In this document: positions 1 to 7,091 of the stretch, in pieces | Layout: the number at the start of each line of letters is the position of its first letter | Numbering within the stretch: position 1 is the first letter of the stretch | Assembly: GCA_002320595.1 (NCBI GenBank) | Contig: DCKB01000063.1 | Span: forward strand, 1 to 7,828 | DNA: 7,828 nt | Direction: 5' to 3' | Source of the DNA: Christensenella sp. UBA1685 | GTDB lineage: Bacteria > Bacillota > Clostridia > Christensenellales > CAG-138 | Translations under genes and position numbers: made by a program | The notes under the pieces: generated by a model | Told to the model about the DNA's origin: nothing | Database searches by the model: none | What the model saw: the letters and a program-made list of their open reading frames with translations, nothing else

Positions 1-165
1 ACAGTTGTCATGAGGGATTTGCACTTCCTTTCGGTCCTTGTTGTTTTTCCGAAACTCACAATAACCGATTTGTGCGAATCCTTCATCCTTTTTCTTCTCG
101 CTGTCCAAGATGTATTGTAATCCTACACTGCGCGCCCGAAACCCCGCGCAGCCAATTGACGGATT
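1..165 (-). other. Possible partial minus-strand reading frame at left edge, unidentified
   Basis: Reading the minus strand with codon boundaries at multiples of 3, the frame is open for 55 codons from a TGA at 168-166 to the window edge. The part from about 120 down to 1 looks protein-like: hydrophilic, rich in Lys, Asp and Glu, with segments such as YILDSEKKKDEGF and IGYCEFRKNNKDRKEV. There is no ATG in the frame. A TTG at 108-106 is the only plausible in-window start, with a weak AGGA about 12 bases upstream. An ATG at 86-84 opens a different frame (MKDSHKSVIV...), also without a well-spaced ribosome binding site. I do not recognise a family. It could be the start of a divergent gene, a gene remnant cut by the bmp promoter region, or chance. 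What lies left of base 1 would decide. Confidence 0.25.
128..151. repeat. GC-rich inverted repeat just upstream of the operon promoter
   Basis: CTGCGCG (128-134) and CGCGCAG (145-151) form a perfect 7-bp inverted repeat around a 10-base spacer. It ends 5 bases before the -35 box of the operon promoter. No T-run follows on either strand, so it is not a convincing intrinsic terminator. Its position would suit an upstream regulator site, but that is inference only. Confidence 0.4.
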
Positions 166-184
166 TCACATTTGGATGTATACT
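156..184 (+). promoter_or_regulatory. Sigma-70/SigA-type promoter of the nucleoside uptake operon
   Basis: A -35 box TTGACG (156-161) and a -10 box TATACT (179-184) are separated by exactly 17 bases. Each matches consensus at five of six positions. Transcription would begin near 190-192, giving a leader of about 72 bases before the lipoprotein start at 263. No competing promoter of similar quality was seen in 1-262 on the plus strand. Confidence 0.75.
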
Positions 185-192
185 ATGTCCAT

Positions 193-233
193 ATGATTCA
201 TCCGATTTCAGGTCTCCGGATGATGAAAATCAT
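193..233 (+). promoter_or_regulatory. Leader inverted repeat (hairpin or operator) of the bmp gene
   Basis: ATGATTCATCCG (193-204) can pair with CGGATG (217-222) and, after a 5-base bulge, AATCAT (228-233), giving 12 pairs around a 12-base loop. It starts almost at the predicted transcription start and ends 15 bases before the GAGAGG ribosome binding site. It could be an RNA stem-loop protecting the 5' end, or a DNA operator just downstream of the start point. It lacks the conserved core of the purine riboswitch or any other riboswitch I know, so I make no riboswitch claim. Confidence 0.4.
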
Positions 234-262
234 GTCACAAAATGAAAAGAGAGGAACGAACA

Positions 263-1378
263 ATGAAAAAACTGATTGCCCTGATGCTTGCCCTGGTTCT
301 CTCAGTCGCTGCGTTCGGCTGCAACAACGCGCCCGCCGATGATGAAAAAGGCGGTGAAGGCGACGGTGCGAAGGTCTACAACGTTGTAAACCTCGTGAAC
401 GGTAACCTTGGCGACAAGTCCTTCTTCGACTCCGCAGAGTCTGGCCTGAAGGAACTGGCTGATGCGGGCCGCATCACCTACAAGACCATCGAGATGGGCG
501 GCACGGATGCCGACCAGCCCACTTGGAAGACCACCCTTGACGACGTCTCCTCCTCCGGCGAGTATGACCTTGTCATCTGCGGTACGTATCAGATGCCCGA
601 ATACCTCAACGAGATCGCTGCGAAGTATCCGAATCAGAAGTACCTCATCTACGATTCCGAAGCCAGCCAGCCCAACGTTGTGAACATCAACTACAAGCAG
701 AACGACATGGGCTACCTCGTGGGCGTGTTTGCGGCGGCCATGACCACTGAAACCTCCGTTGCCAACATCAACGAGCAGGCTGTCGTCGGCTTTGTCGGCG
801 GCGTGGACAGCCCCGTCATCAACGACTTCCTGTATGGCTTCATCCAGGGTGCGCAGGCGACCAACGCGGACATCAAGGTCGATACCCGCTATGTCAACTC
901 CTACACCGACACCGCCACCGCCAAAGAGCTTGCCCTTTCCATGATCAACGATAAGGGCTGCGACATCGTCTGGGGCGTTGCGGGCCTTTCCGGCAACGGC
1001 GCTGCGGAAGCTGCGCTCGAGTCCGGCAAAGCCTGGTTCATCGGCGTTGACTCCGACCAGGAGCTGACCCTTGATGCGGAGACGGCGGCCATCACGCTGA
1101 CCTCCGGCCTCAAGAACATCGGACAGTCCCTCGTCTGGTTCTTCGACGAGTGGGATGCCGGCAACGGCCACTTCGGCGAGAACATCCTCCTCGGCATCAA
1201 CGAGGGCGGCGTTGGCATCGTGACCGACAAGAACTTTGCAAAGGTTGCCCCGCAGGGCGTGCAGGATAAGGTCAACGAAGCCATCAAGGCCGTGTCCGAA
1301 GGCACCATCCAGGTCGGCACCGCCATCGGCGATGAAACCGGCGCTGCGGAAGCCCTCCGCGAGTCCGTCCGTCCGTAA
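263..1378 (+). CDS. BMP-family ABC transporter substrate-binding lipoprotein (nucleoside binding)
   Basis: The extracytoplasmic solute-binding protein of the importer encoded downstream, 371 residues. It has a lipoprotein signal (KK, hydrophobic stretch 4-18, then AFGC with Cys20 as the likely lipidated residue), an acidic Gly-rich linker at 21-37, and a Bmp domain from about 38. Family-typical segments are NGNLGDKSFFDSA (46-58), GGVDSPVINDFLYGF (179-193), GVAGLSGNGAAEAA (238-251) and GVDSDQ (261-266). Relatives such as treponemal PnrA/TmpC bind purine nucleosides, and Bacillus and Lactococcus relatives serve nucleoside importers. Nucleosides are therefore the likely ligand, though exact specificity is not readable. 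I chose the ATG at 263 because AGAGAGG lies about 8 bases upstream and the signal peptide starts there. An in-frame ATG at 242 would add seven charged residues and lacks a site. The lipobox is slightly unusual (Ala at -3, Phe at -2). First gene of the operon. Confidence 0.95.
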   Translation: MKKLIALMLALVLSVAAFGCNNAPADDEKGGEGDGAKVYNVVNLVNGNLGDKSFFDSAESGLKELADAGRITYKTIEMGGTDADQPTWKTTLDDVSSSGEYDLVICGTYQMPEYLNEIAAKYPNQKYLIYDSEASQPNVVNINYKQNDMGYLVGVFAAAMTTETSVANINEQAVVGFVGGVDSPVINDFLYGFIQGAQATNADIKVDTRYVNSYTDTATAKELALSMINDKGCDIVWGVAGLSGNGAAEAALESGKAWFIGVDSDQELTLDAETAAITLTSGLKNIGQSLVWFFDEWDAGNGHFGENILLGINEGGVGIVTDKNFAKVAPQGVQDKVNEAIKAVSEGTIQVGTAIGDETGAAEALRESVRP

Positions 1379-1394
1379 CCCAAACCGCAATTTG

Positions 1395-1417
1395 CCGGCC
1401 GGCCCCAAGCCGGCCGG
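1395..1417 (+). repeat. GC hairpin after the lipoprotein gene
   Basis: CCGGCCGGC (1395-1403) and GCCGGCCGG (1409-1417) make a perfect 9-bp stem with a 5-base loop (CCCAA), 16 bases after the lipoprotein stop codon. Only two T residues follow, so it is weak as a terminator. It is well placed to block 3' exonucleases and stabilise the bmp transcript. Confidence 0.6.
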
Positions 1418-1441
1418 TTCGGCCTAATTTATGCAACGAGC

Positions 1442-1483
1442 CGGGGGAGAGCTGATTTGTCGTGGCTCTCCTCCGTTTGTTTT
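1442..1483 (+). terminator. Intra-operon intrinsic terminator/attenuator between bmp and the ATPase gene
   Basis: CGGGGGAGAGC (1442-1452) pairs with GCTCTCCTCCG (1465-1475) over 11 positions, one of them a G-U pair, around a 12-base loop. The T-rich tract TTTGTTTT (1476-1483) follows directly. This is a normal Rho-independent terminator layout. It lies 8 bases before the AAGGAGG of the ATPase gene. Since I see no good promoter between it and the ATPase gene, partial read-through is the likely way the downstream genes are transcribed. Confidence 0.7.
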
Positions 1484-1508
1484 ATCAGAAAAGGAGGAGA
1501 CACAACCA

Positions 1509-3074
1509 ATGCCGCAAAGCGAATACGTTGTGCAGATGAAGGGGATCACCAAGGTATACCCCAACGGCATTGCCGCAAACCAGGGCGTTGACTTTAACGT
1601 GCGCCGGGGCGAAATCCATGCGCTGATGGGCGAGAACGGCGCGGGGAAATCCACCTTGATGAAGATGCTCTTCGGCTTGGAACAGCCCACCGAAGGCGAA
1701 ATCATCGTAAACGGGGAAACTGTGAACCTGTCTTCCCCAACGGTGGCCATTGCAAAGGGCATCGGCATGGTGCACCAGCACTTCATGCTCGTTCCAAGCC
1801 TCACTGTTGCCGAAAACATGGTGCTCGGCATGGCGCCGAAGAAGAAAGGCCTTTTTATCGACATGGACAAGGCCATCGCCATCACCGAAGAGTATGCAAA
1901 AAAGTATAACCTGCATGTGGACCCAAAGGCCAAGGTCGTGGATATCCCGGTGGGCATGAAGCAGAAGGTGGAAATCCTTAAGGCGCTTGTGCGCGGCGCG
2001 AAGATCCTGATTCTGGACGAGCCTACCGCCGTTTTGACCACGCAGGAGACCGCGGAGCTGTTCCGCGAGCTCGTGCAGCTTAAGGAGCAGGGGTTCACGA
2101 TCATTTTCATTTCCCACAAGCTCAACGAGATCAAGCAGATCACCGACCGCCTTACCATCATGCGCGGCGGGAAATCCATGGGCGTTTACAACACCGCTGA
2201 AATATCCATGGAGGAAATCTCCCGCCTGATGGTTGGCCGCGATGTCATCCTTACCGTGGAGAAGGATAAGGCCGCCCCCACGGATGAAGTGCTCCGCGTG
2301 GAAAACCTTGAATATACGAACGATTGGAACAAGAAGATGCTCGACAGGGTTTCCTTCTCCGTAAGGAAGGGTGAGATCCTGGGCGTGGCGGGTGTGGAGG
2401 GCAACGGCCAGCGCGAGCTTGTGGACATGCTCTTTAACCTGAATGTGCCGGACAGCGGCACGGTGACCGTAAACGGCAAGAGCATCGTGGGCCTGCCCCA
2501 GCGCAAGATCCGCGACGCAGGCGTTTCCCTGATCCCGGAGGACCGCATGCTTTACGGCATTGCGGACCGCGGCACCATTGAGGACAATCTCATCTCCAAC
2601 CGCATTTATCAAAAAGAATATAATAAAGGGCTTTTGTTCGACATGAAAGCCATCCATGAGATGAGCGACCGGCTGATTGAGGATTACCGCGTGCTGTGCA
2701 AATCCCGCAACCAGCAGGTGAAGATGCTCTCCGGCGGCAACATCCAAAAGGTCGTTGTGGCGCGCGAATTCTCAAGCGGGCCGGTGCTTATCATTGCGGA
2801 CCAGCCCACGCGCGGCATCGACGTGGGCGCAACGGAATTCATCCGCAAAAAGCTTGTGGAGCTTTCCCGGGCGGGCGCGGCGGTGCTGCTTGTTTCCGCC
2901 GACCTGAACGAGGTCATGGAGCTTTCGGACAGCCTGATCGTGATGAACGGCGGGCATATCGCCGCTTATTTTGAAGACACCTCGGCACTGACGGATGAGG
3001 AGATGGGCGAATACATGCTCGGCCTCAAACGCCAGAGCGACGAGGAGATTGGGAAGGTGCTCTATGCGAAATAA
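1509..3074 (+). CDS. Nucleoside ABC importer ATP-binding protein, two fused nucleotide-binding domains
   Basis: Cytoplasmic motor of the importer, 521 residues, the usual size for the double-ATPase family that includes RbsA, MglA and YufO/NupO. Domain 1: Walker A GENGAGKST (41-49), Q-loop Gln90 in HQHF, a degenerate signature VGMKQ (148-152), Walker B ILILDEP (166-172) and switch His203 in ISHK. Domain 2: degenerate Walker A GVEGNGQ (295-301) lacking the Lys-Ser/Thr, canonical signature LSGGN (407-411), Walker B with Gln432 in place of the catalytic Glu (IADQPTRG), and no switch His (VSADLNE, 462-468). Such asymmetry is normal in this family and implies one working ATP site. The ATG at 1509 is preferred because AAGGAGG (1491-1497) precedes it. 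The frame is open up to an ATG at 1431, but that lies before the terminator hairpin and has no binding site. The 3' end overlaps permease 1 by 11 bases. Confidence 0.94.
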   Translation: MPQSEYVVQMKGITKVYPNGIAANQGVDFNVRRGEIHALMGENGAGKSTLMKMLFGLEQPTEGEIIVNGETVNLSSPTVAIAKGIGMVHQHFMLVPSLTVAENMVLGMAPKKKGLFIDMDKAIAITEEYAKKYNLHVDPKAKVVDIPVGMKQKVEILKALVRGAKILILDEPTAVLTTQETAELFRELVQLKEQGFTIIFISHKLNEIKQITDRLTIMRGGKSMGVYNTAEISMEEISRLMVGRDVILTVEKDKAAPTDEVLRVENLEYTNDWNKKMLDRVSFSVRKGEILGVAGVEGNGQRELVDMLFNLNVPDSGTVTVNGKSIVGLPQRKIRDAGVSLIPEDRMLYGIADRGTIEDNLISNRIYQKEYNKGLLFDMKAIHEMSDRLIEDYRVLCKSRNQQVKMLSGGNIQKVVVAREFSSGPVLIIADQPTRGIDVGATEFIRKKLVELSRAGAAVLLVSADLNEVMELSDSLIVMNGGHIAAYFEDTSALTDEEMGEYMLGLKRQSDEEIGKVLYAK

Positions 3075-4182
3075 ACGAATGTTCCTCTTTGAGGCTGCGC
3101 GCGGTTTTGCGGCGATCCTCCTTGCGCTCGCGGTGGCGGTGATCTTCATCGCCCTTTGTACGGACGATGTCGGCGGCGCCCTTGAGCAGATGCTTCTCAG
3201 ACCGCTGTTTGCAAAGAACGGCACGTTTAACGCAAATTCCCTCTGGGTTGTGCTTTCGCGCATGATTCCAACCATTTTCACGGGCCTTGCCGTGTGCGTG
3301 ATGTTTTCCGCCAACCAGTTCAACCTTGCGGCGGAAGGCGGCGTGATGCTGGGCGGCTTCCTTGCCACGCTTGTGGGCATTTATGTGCCCATGGCGGCGG
3401 GGCTGCATCTTGTGGTGTGCCTTCTGGTTGGCGCGGTTGCGGCGGCGCTCACGATGCTGCTGCCGGCGCTCCTGAAAGTGAAGCTCGGCGCAAGTGAGAT
3501 GGTTTCTTCCTTGATGCTCAACTACATCATCATGTATGTTGTGCTGCATTTCCTCAACAACAACTTTGCGGACCGCTCCAAGGGTTCCACGCAGACGTTC
3601 CCCTTCCTACAAACGGCTGCCGTGCCGGATCTTGTGCCGAACACGGACCTGACGTGGGGCTTTGTGATCGCGCTTGTGTTCGTGGCGCTCGTTGCCGTGT
3701 TTCTGTTCCGCACGCGCTGGGGCTATGCGATCCGCATGATCGGCATCAACCAGGCGTTTTCAAAGTATTCCGGCATGAAGGTCGGCAGCGTAATCGTGCT
3801 TTCGCAGGTCATCGGCGGCTTCCTTGCGGGCCTTGGCGGCGGCATCGAGGTGCTCGGCCGCTATTCCACCTTCCTTTGGAGGGAGCTTCCGGGCTATGGC
3901 TGGACGGGCGTGACCATCGCCATTCTCGCCAAAAACAACCCGCTGATGGTGCCGTTTGCAGCGTTTTTCATGGCCTATCTTGAGCGCGGCTGCGAACTGA
4001 TGCGCACCAACGCCGGTGTGCCGGCCGAGATGCTGGACATCATTCAGGCTGTCATCTTCCTGTTCTTTGCGGCGGAGCAATTCCTTGCACGGTACCGGCA
4101 AAAGCTTGTCGTTAAGGGCGCGCGTGAGGAGATGAAGCAGGCCTTTGATTCAGAGGCTGCGGCGAAAGGAGGCAACGCGTAA
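3064..4182 (+). CDS. Nucleoside ABC importer permease 1 (BPD_transp_2 family)
   Basis: Inner-membrane permease of 372 residues, resembling the YufP/NupP-type subunit. It has many hydrophobic segments, roughly at 14-32, 62-82, 92-108, 112-136, 147-165, 198-215, 242-262, 280-305 and 322-342. The segment FNLAAEGGVMLGGF (86-99) matches the family's conserved Asn-x-x-x-Glu-Gly motif, and SQVIGGFLAGLGGGIEVLG (247-265) is also family-like. The C-terminus (343-372) is charged and probably cytoplasmic. The ATG at 3064 is chosen because GGAAGG (3052-3057) sits 6 bases upstream inside the ATPase gene. The frame extends to an ATG at 2995, but the added 23 residues are Arg/Cys-rich and fall within the ATPase coding sequence. 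Translation is probably coupled to the ATPase through the 11-base overlap, and to permease 2 through a one-base TAATG overlap. It likely pairs with permease 2 to form the channel. Confidence 0.93.
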   Translation: MRNKRMFLFEAARGFAAILLALAVAVIFIALCTDDVGGALEQMLLRPLFAKNGTFNANSLWVVLSRMIPTIFTGLAVCVMFSANQFNLAAEGGVMLGGFLATLVGIYVPMAAGLHLVVCLLVGAVAAALTMLLPALLKVKLGASEMVSSLMLNYIIMYVVLHFLNNNFADRSKGSTQTFPFLQTAAVPDLVPNTDLTWGFVIALVFVALVAVFLFRTRWGYAIRMIGINQAFSKYSGMKVGSVIVLSQVIGGFLAGLGGGIEVLGRYSTFLWRELPGYGWTGVTIAILAKNNPLMVPFAAFFMAYLERGCELMRTNAGVPAEMLDIIQAVIFLFFAAEQFLARYRQKLVVKGAREEMKQAFDSEAAAKGGNA

Positions 4183-5156
4183 TGTGGGAACAGCTTTTTG
4201 AAATGATCTTTAAGCCCGATTTCCTGTTTTCGGTCATCCGCATCACGTCGCCCATCCTGTTTGCGGCGCTTGCGGCGGTGGTAGCCGAAAAGGCGGGCGT
4301 TACAAACATCGGCCTTGAGGGCATTATGTCCATCACGGCTCTGTTTGGCACCCTCATCAGCTATTGGACGCAGAGCTGGGCGGTTGGAGTGCTGGGCGCG
4401 CTCATCGTGGGCATTGCGCTTGCGCTCCTGCTCGGGTTCTTTGCGCTCAAACTCAAAACGGACATCATCCTCGGCGGCATCGCGCTCAACATGATCGGCG
4501 GCGGCGGAACCATCTTTCTGCTGTATCTGTTCACGGGGCTGCGCGGCAACACGGGCGAGCTTACCACGCCCGAGATGCTCATCCCGCAGGTGAACATCCC
4601 GCTCCTCAAAGACATCCCGGTTGTGGGAGAAATCCTATCCGGCCATTCACTTTTGACGTATATCGCATTTTTCATGGTGTTCCTGACCTGGCTGATGCTG
4701 TACAAGACCTCGCTTGGCCTCAACATCCGCGCGGTCGGTGAAAACCAGAACGCCGCGGACAGCGTGGGCGTGAGCGTGGTCAGGATCAAATACATTGCGC
4801 TTGGGATTTCCGGCGCGCTCGCAGGCCTTGGCGGCGCTTACATGTCCATGTACTATTCGCGGAGCTGGAATTCCGGCATGATCGCAGGGCGCGGCTTCAT
4901 CGCGCTTGCCGCACAGGCCATGGGGCAGGGAGAGCCGACGGGTTCCATGTGGAGCTCGCTGCTTTTCGGCCTCGCAAACGCGCTGAAAAACAAAATGGAA
5001 GGCATGCAGGGCATGTCAAGCTATCTTGTTGCATCCATCCCCTACGTGGTAACGGTGCTTGGCCTTGTGATTTACGCCGTGGCCACCATCCGCCGCGTCA
5101 AGAAAACGCGGCGCGCGCAAAACGCCATGACGGCTCCGGCCGGGGAGGAAAAATAG
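4182..5156 (+). CDS. Nucleoside ABC importer permease 2 (BPD_transp_2 family)
   Basis: Second inner-membrane permease, 324 residues, resembling the YufQ/NupQ-type subunit. Family features are EKAGVTNIGLEGIM (36-49) near the N-terminus, LGGIALNMIGGGGT (97-110), the cytoplasmic loop GLNIRAVGENQNAADSVGV (179-197) that in this family faces the ATPase, GALAGLGGAYMSM (211-223) and GRGFIALAAQAMGQGEPTG (236-254). Hydrophobic stretches lie near 15-34, 48-62, 68-90, 95-118, 158-175, 203-224, 256-268 and 283-303. The C-terminal tail is basic (RRVKKTRR). AAAGGAGG (4165-4172) lies 9 bases before the ATG, whose first base is the last base of the permease 1 stop codon. One base separates it from the first hydrolase gene. 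I see no damage or unusual composition. Confidence 0.93.
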   Translation: MWEQLFEMIFKPDFLFSVIRITSPILFAALAAVVAEKAGVTNIGLEGIMSITALFGTLISYWTQSWAVGVLGALIVGIALALLLGFFALKLKTDIILGGIALNMIGGGGTIFLLYLFTGLRGNTGELTTPEMLIPQVNIPLLKDIPVVGEILSGHSLLTYIAFFMVFLTWLMLYKTSLGLNIRAVGENQNAADSVGVSVVRIKYIALGISGALAGLGGAYMSMYYSRSWNSGMIAGRGFIALAAQAMGQGEPTGSMWSSLLFGLANALKNKMEGMQGMSSYLVASIPYVVTVLGLVIYAVATIRRVKKTRRAQNAMTAPAGEEK

Positions 5157-5157
5157 C

Positions 5158-6105
5158 ATGAAGCGGATTCCGATCATTTTAGACGGCGACCCGGGACATG
5201 ACGATGCGATCGCATGGGTGCTTGCAAACGCAAGCCCCATGCTGGACATACGGGCCGTGACCTCCTGCTGCGGCAATCAAACCATTGAAAAGACGACCTA
5301 TAACGCGCTGCGCATCTGCACGCTGATCGGCCTGCACGCGCCGTTTGCGATGGGGCGGAAACGCCCGCTTGTTTCAGAGCCTATCATCGCGCCCACGGTG
5401 CACGGGCAATCGGGGCTGGACGGCCCGGCGCTGCCGGAACCGGATTTCAAGCCGCTGGAACTTGATGCGGTAACGCTCATGGCAAAGGTGCTGCGCGAGA
5501 GCGCGGAGCCGGTTACGCTCGTTCCCACAGGCCCGCTTACAAACATTGCGGCGCTGCTGCTTGCACATCCGGAGCTCAAGGGGAGGATCGCCCATATCTC
5601 GCTCATGGGCGGTGGAATCGCTTTCGGGAACTGGACGCCTGCGGCGGAGTTCAACATCCTTGTGGACCCGGAGGCTGCACGGATCGTGTTTGAAAGCGGA
5701 ATCCCCATCACGATGGCCGGGCTGGACGTCACGGAGCGCGCGCTTGTTTACCCGGAGGACTTTGAGCGCATCCGCGCGGTGGGAAACCCGGTGGCACGCG
5801 TTGTGGCGGATTGGCTGGAATTCTTTTATGGGTTCCACAGAAGCATGGGGTACCCCGGCGCGCCGGTGCATGACGCTGTGGCCGTTGCGGCGCTCGTGCG
5901 CCCGGAAATCCTGACCATGAAGCCCTATTATGTCCAGGTGGAAACAGAGGGCGATTTCTGCAAGGGGGCAACGGTTGCGGACCGCTTCGGCGTGCTCGGC
6001 CATGCGCCCAATACAAACGTGATTCTCGACATCGACCGAAACGGGTTTGTGGATCTCCTTGTTGAGGCCGCAGAGCACTATAACAAAACGGAGGTGGGCG
6101 CATGA
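5158..6105 (+). CDS. rihA: RihA-like ribonucleoside hydrolase
   Basis: Inosine-uridine-preferring nucleoside hydrolase fold, 315 residues, cytoplasmic; it would hydrolyse the N-glycosidic bond of a ribonucleoside to ribose and free base. The calcium and ribose site is at the N-terminus: LDGDPGHDDA (8-17) with Asp9, Asp11, Asp15 and Asp16. Other family motifs are VHGQSGLDGPALPEPDF (81-97), TGPLTN (124-129), MGGG (150-153), NWTPAAEFN (158-166) with DPEAA (170-174), and PVHDA (236-240) with the active-site His238 and calcium ligand Asp239. The HDDAIA start, LDGPALPEP and NWTPAAEFNI segments closely resemble E. coli RihA as I remember it, an enzyme known for pyrimidine ribonucleosides. The symbol rests on that recalled resemblance and specificity is inference. 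One difference from the usual D-C/T-D-P-G is Gly10. GGGGAGG (5142-5148) precedes the ATG by 9 bases. It overlaps the next hydrolase by 4 bases (ATGA). Confidence 0.9.
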   Translation: MKRIPIILDGDPGHDDAIAWVLANASPMLDIRAVTSCCGNQTIEKTTYNALRICTLIGLHAPFAMGRKRPLVSEPIIAPTVHGQSGLDGPALPEPDFKPLELDAVTLMAKVLRESAEPVTLVPTGPLTNIAALLLAHPELKGRIAHISLMGGGIAFGNWTPAAEFNILVDPEAARIVFESGIPITMAGLDVTERALVYPEDFERIRAVGNPVARVVADWLEFFYGFHRSMGYPGAPVHDAVAVAALVRPEILTMKPYYVQVETEGDFCKGATVADRFGVLGHAPNTNVILDIDRNGFVDLLVEAAEHYNKTEVGA

Positions 6106-7034
6106 ACCGGTTTCCTGTAATCATTGATTGTGATCCAGGCGTGGACGATGCGGTGGCTATCCTGCTTGCAAAGCAGCTCCCGGAGCTTGATGTGCGCGCC
6201 ATCACGGCCGTTGCGGGCAACGTGGAGGCGGAAAAGACCTATGCAAACGCGCACAAGATCCTACACGTCGCAAATTGGGACGTTCCCGTTTTCATGGGCG
6301 CCGCAAAGCCGCTCATAGGCGCGCAGATCACCGCTACGGGCATCCACGGCGTGGACGGGCTCGGCGGTGTGGACGTGCCGGGCGCGGTCATCCCGCCCGC
6401 TCCGCAGGAGGCGGCCTGGGATGCGATCTACCGCGAGGCCGTTGCCGCAAAAGGCGAGCTTGTCCTCATTGCGGTGGGGCCGCTTACAAACCTTGCCATT
6501 GCCTTTGGGAAATACCGCGCGCTGCCGGAGCTGATCAAACGGATCGTCATCATGGGCGGTGCGGCGACGCTTGGCAACACCACGCCTGCGGCGGAGTTCA
6601 ACATCTATGCCGACCCGGAAGCGGCGGAGATGGTGTTCCAAAGCGGCGTGCCGGTGCATATGGTGGGGCTTGATGTGACGCTCAAGAGCTACCTTACCGC
6701 GGCCGAGGTTGACGAAATCGGCGCGTTCGGCAGCGAACAGGCAAAATTCTTCCACAGCATCCTGCAAAACGTGCTTGCGTTTTCAACAAAGCTTGGCCTG
6801 CCCGGCGTTTCCATGCACGACCCTGCCGCCGTGCTTTATGCGGTGGAGGAAAGCCTTTTCACCGCAGAAGAAGCCGGTGTGCGCGTAGAGTGCAAGGGAC
6901 GCATCACGCGCGGCAAAACCGTGACTGACCTTTACAGCGATGCGCAGTTCCCCGAAAAGAATGCGGTCGTTGTCACCGGAGTGGACCGCACGGCATTTGT
7001 TGCCCGGGTGAAGGAGCTTTTGAAAGAATACTGA
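6102..7034 (+). CDS. Nucleoside hydrolase, IunH/RihC-like
   Basis: Second member of the inosine-uridine-preferring nucleoside hydrolase family, 310 residues and complete. Motifs are IDCDPGVDDAVAI (8-20), GNVEAEKT (39-46), IHGVDGLGG (81-89), GPLTN (126-130), MGGA (151-154), NTTPAAEFN (159-167) followed by DPEAA (171-175), MHDPAAV (238-244) with active-site His239 and Asp240, and TRGKTVTD (269-276). It is clearly a paralogue of the preceding gene but of a different subtype: GVDDAV instead of GHDDAI, GLGGVDVP instead of GLDGPALPEP. It may therefore complement it in substrate range, for example purine or broad-specificity nucleosides; that is inference. GGAGGTGG (6090-6097) lies just before the ATG inside the upstream gene, and the ATGA overlap indicates coupled translation. 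It is the last gene of the operon, 29 bases before the terminator stem. Confidence 0.92.
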   Translation: MNRFPVIIDCDPGVDDAVAILLAKQLPELDVRAITAVAGNVEAEKTYANAHKILHVANWDVPVFMGAAKPLIGAQITATGIHGVDGLGGVDVPGAVIPPAPQEAAWDAIYREAVAAKGELVLIAVGPLTNLAIAFGKYRALPELIKRIVIMGGAATLGNTTPAAEFNIYADPEAAEMVFQSGVPVHMVGLDVTLKSYLTAAEVDEIGAFGSEQAKFFHSILQNVLAFSTKLGLPGVSMHDPAAVLYAVEESLFTAEEAGVRVECKGRITRGKTVTDLYSDAQFPEKNAVVVTGVDRTAFVARVKELLKEY

Positions 7035-7063
7035 TGGGAGAAATCCCGAAGAGGAGAACGGCA

Positions 7064-7091
7064 AAAAGGCGGCTCGGATGAGCCGCCTTTT
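7064..7091. terminator. Strong, probably bidirectional intrinsic terminator
   Basis: AAAAGGCGGCTC (7064-7075) and GAGCCGCCTTTT (7080-7091) form a perfect 12-bp inverted repeat with a GGAT loop. The 8-bp GC-rich part is followed by TTTT on the plus strand. On the minus strand it is followed by TTTTT (complement of 7067-7063). It ends the hydrolase operon and could also stop minus-strand transcription from the convergent regulator gene, for which I found no nearer terminator. Confidence 0.9.

Noticed and set aside
242..262. Upstream in-frame ATG for the lipoprotein gene
   Set aside because: No ribosome binding site before it, and the extra charged residues would disrupt the signal peptide. The site at 248-254 serves the ATG at 263.
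185..262. Purine or other nucleoside-related riboswitch in the bmp leader
   Set aside because: The leader is only about 72 bases and lacks the conserved loops of the purine riboswitch or any other class I can recognise; it has just one imperfect stem.
302..1408. Long minus-strand open frame (368 codons) opposite the lipoprotein gene
   Set aside because: It is an antisense shadow of a strongly supported BMP-family gene, with Gly/Val/Asp-rich composition and no recognisable motifs.
1431..1508. Upstream in-frame ATG extending the ATPase by 26 residues
   Set aside because: The extension passes through the terminator hairpin and has no ribosome binding site. AAGGAGG at 1491 serves the ATG at 1509.
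1485..2747. Long minus-strand open frame (420 codons) opposite the ATPase gene
   Set aside because: Antisense shadow of an ABC ATPase with all family motifs; its translation is His-rich and domain-free.
7036..7047. GGGA-GAAA-TCCC mini-hairpin after the last hydrolase gene
   Set aside because: Only four base pairs and no T-run; the real terminator follows at 7064-7091.
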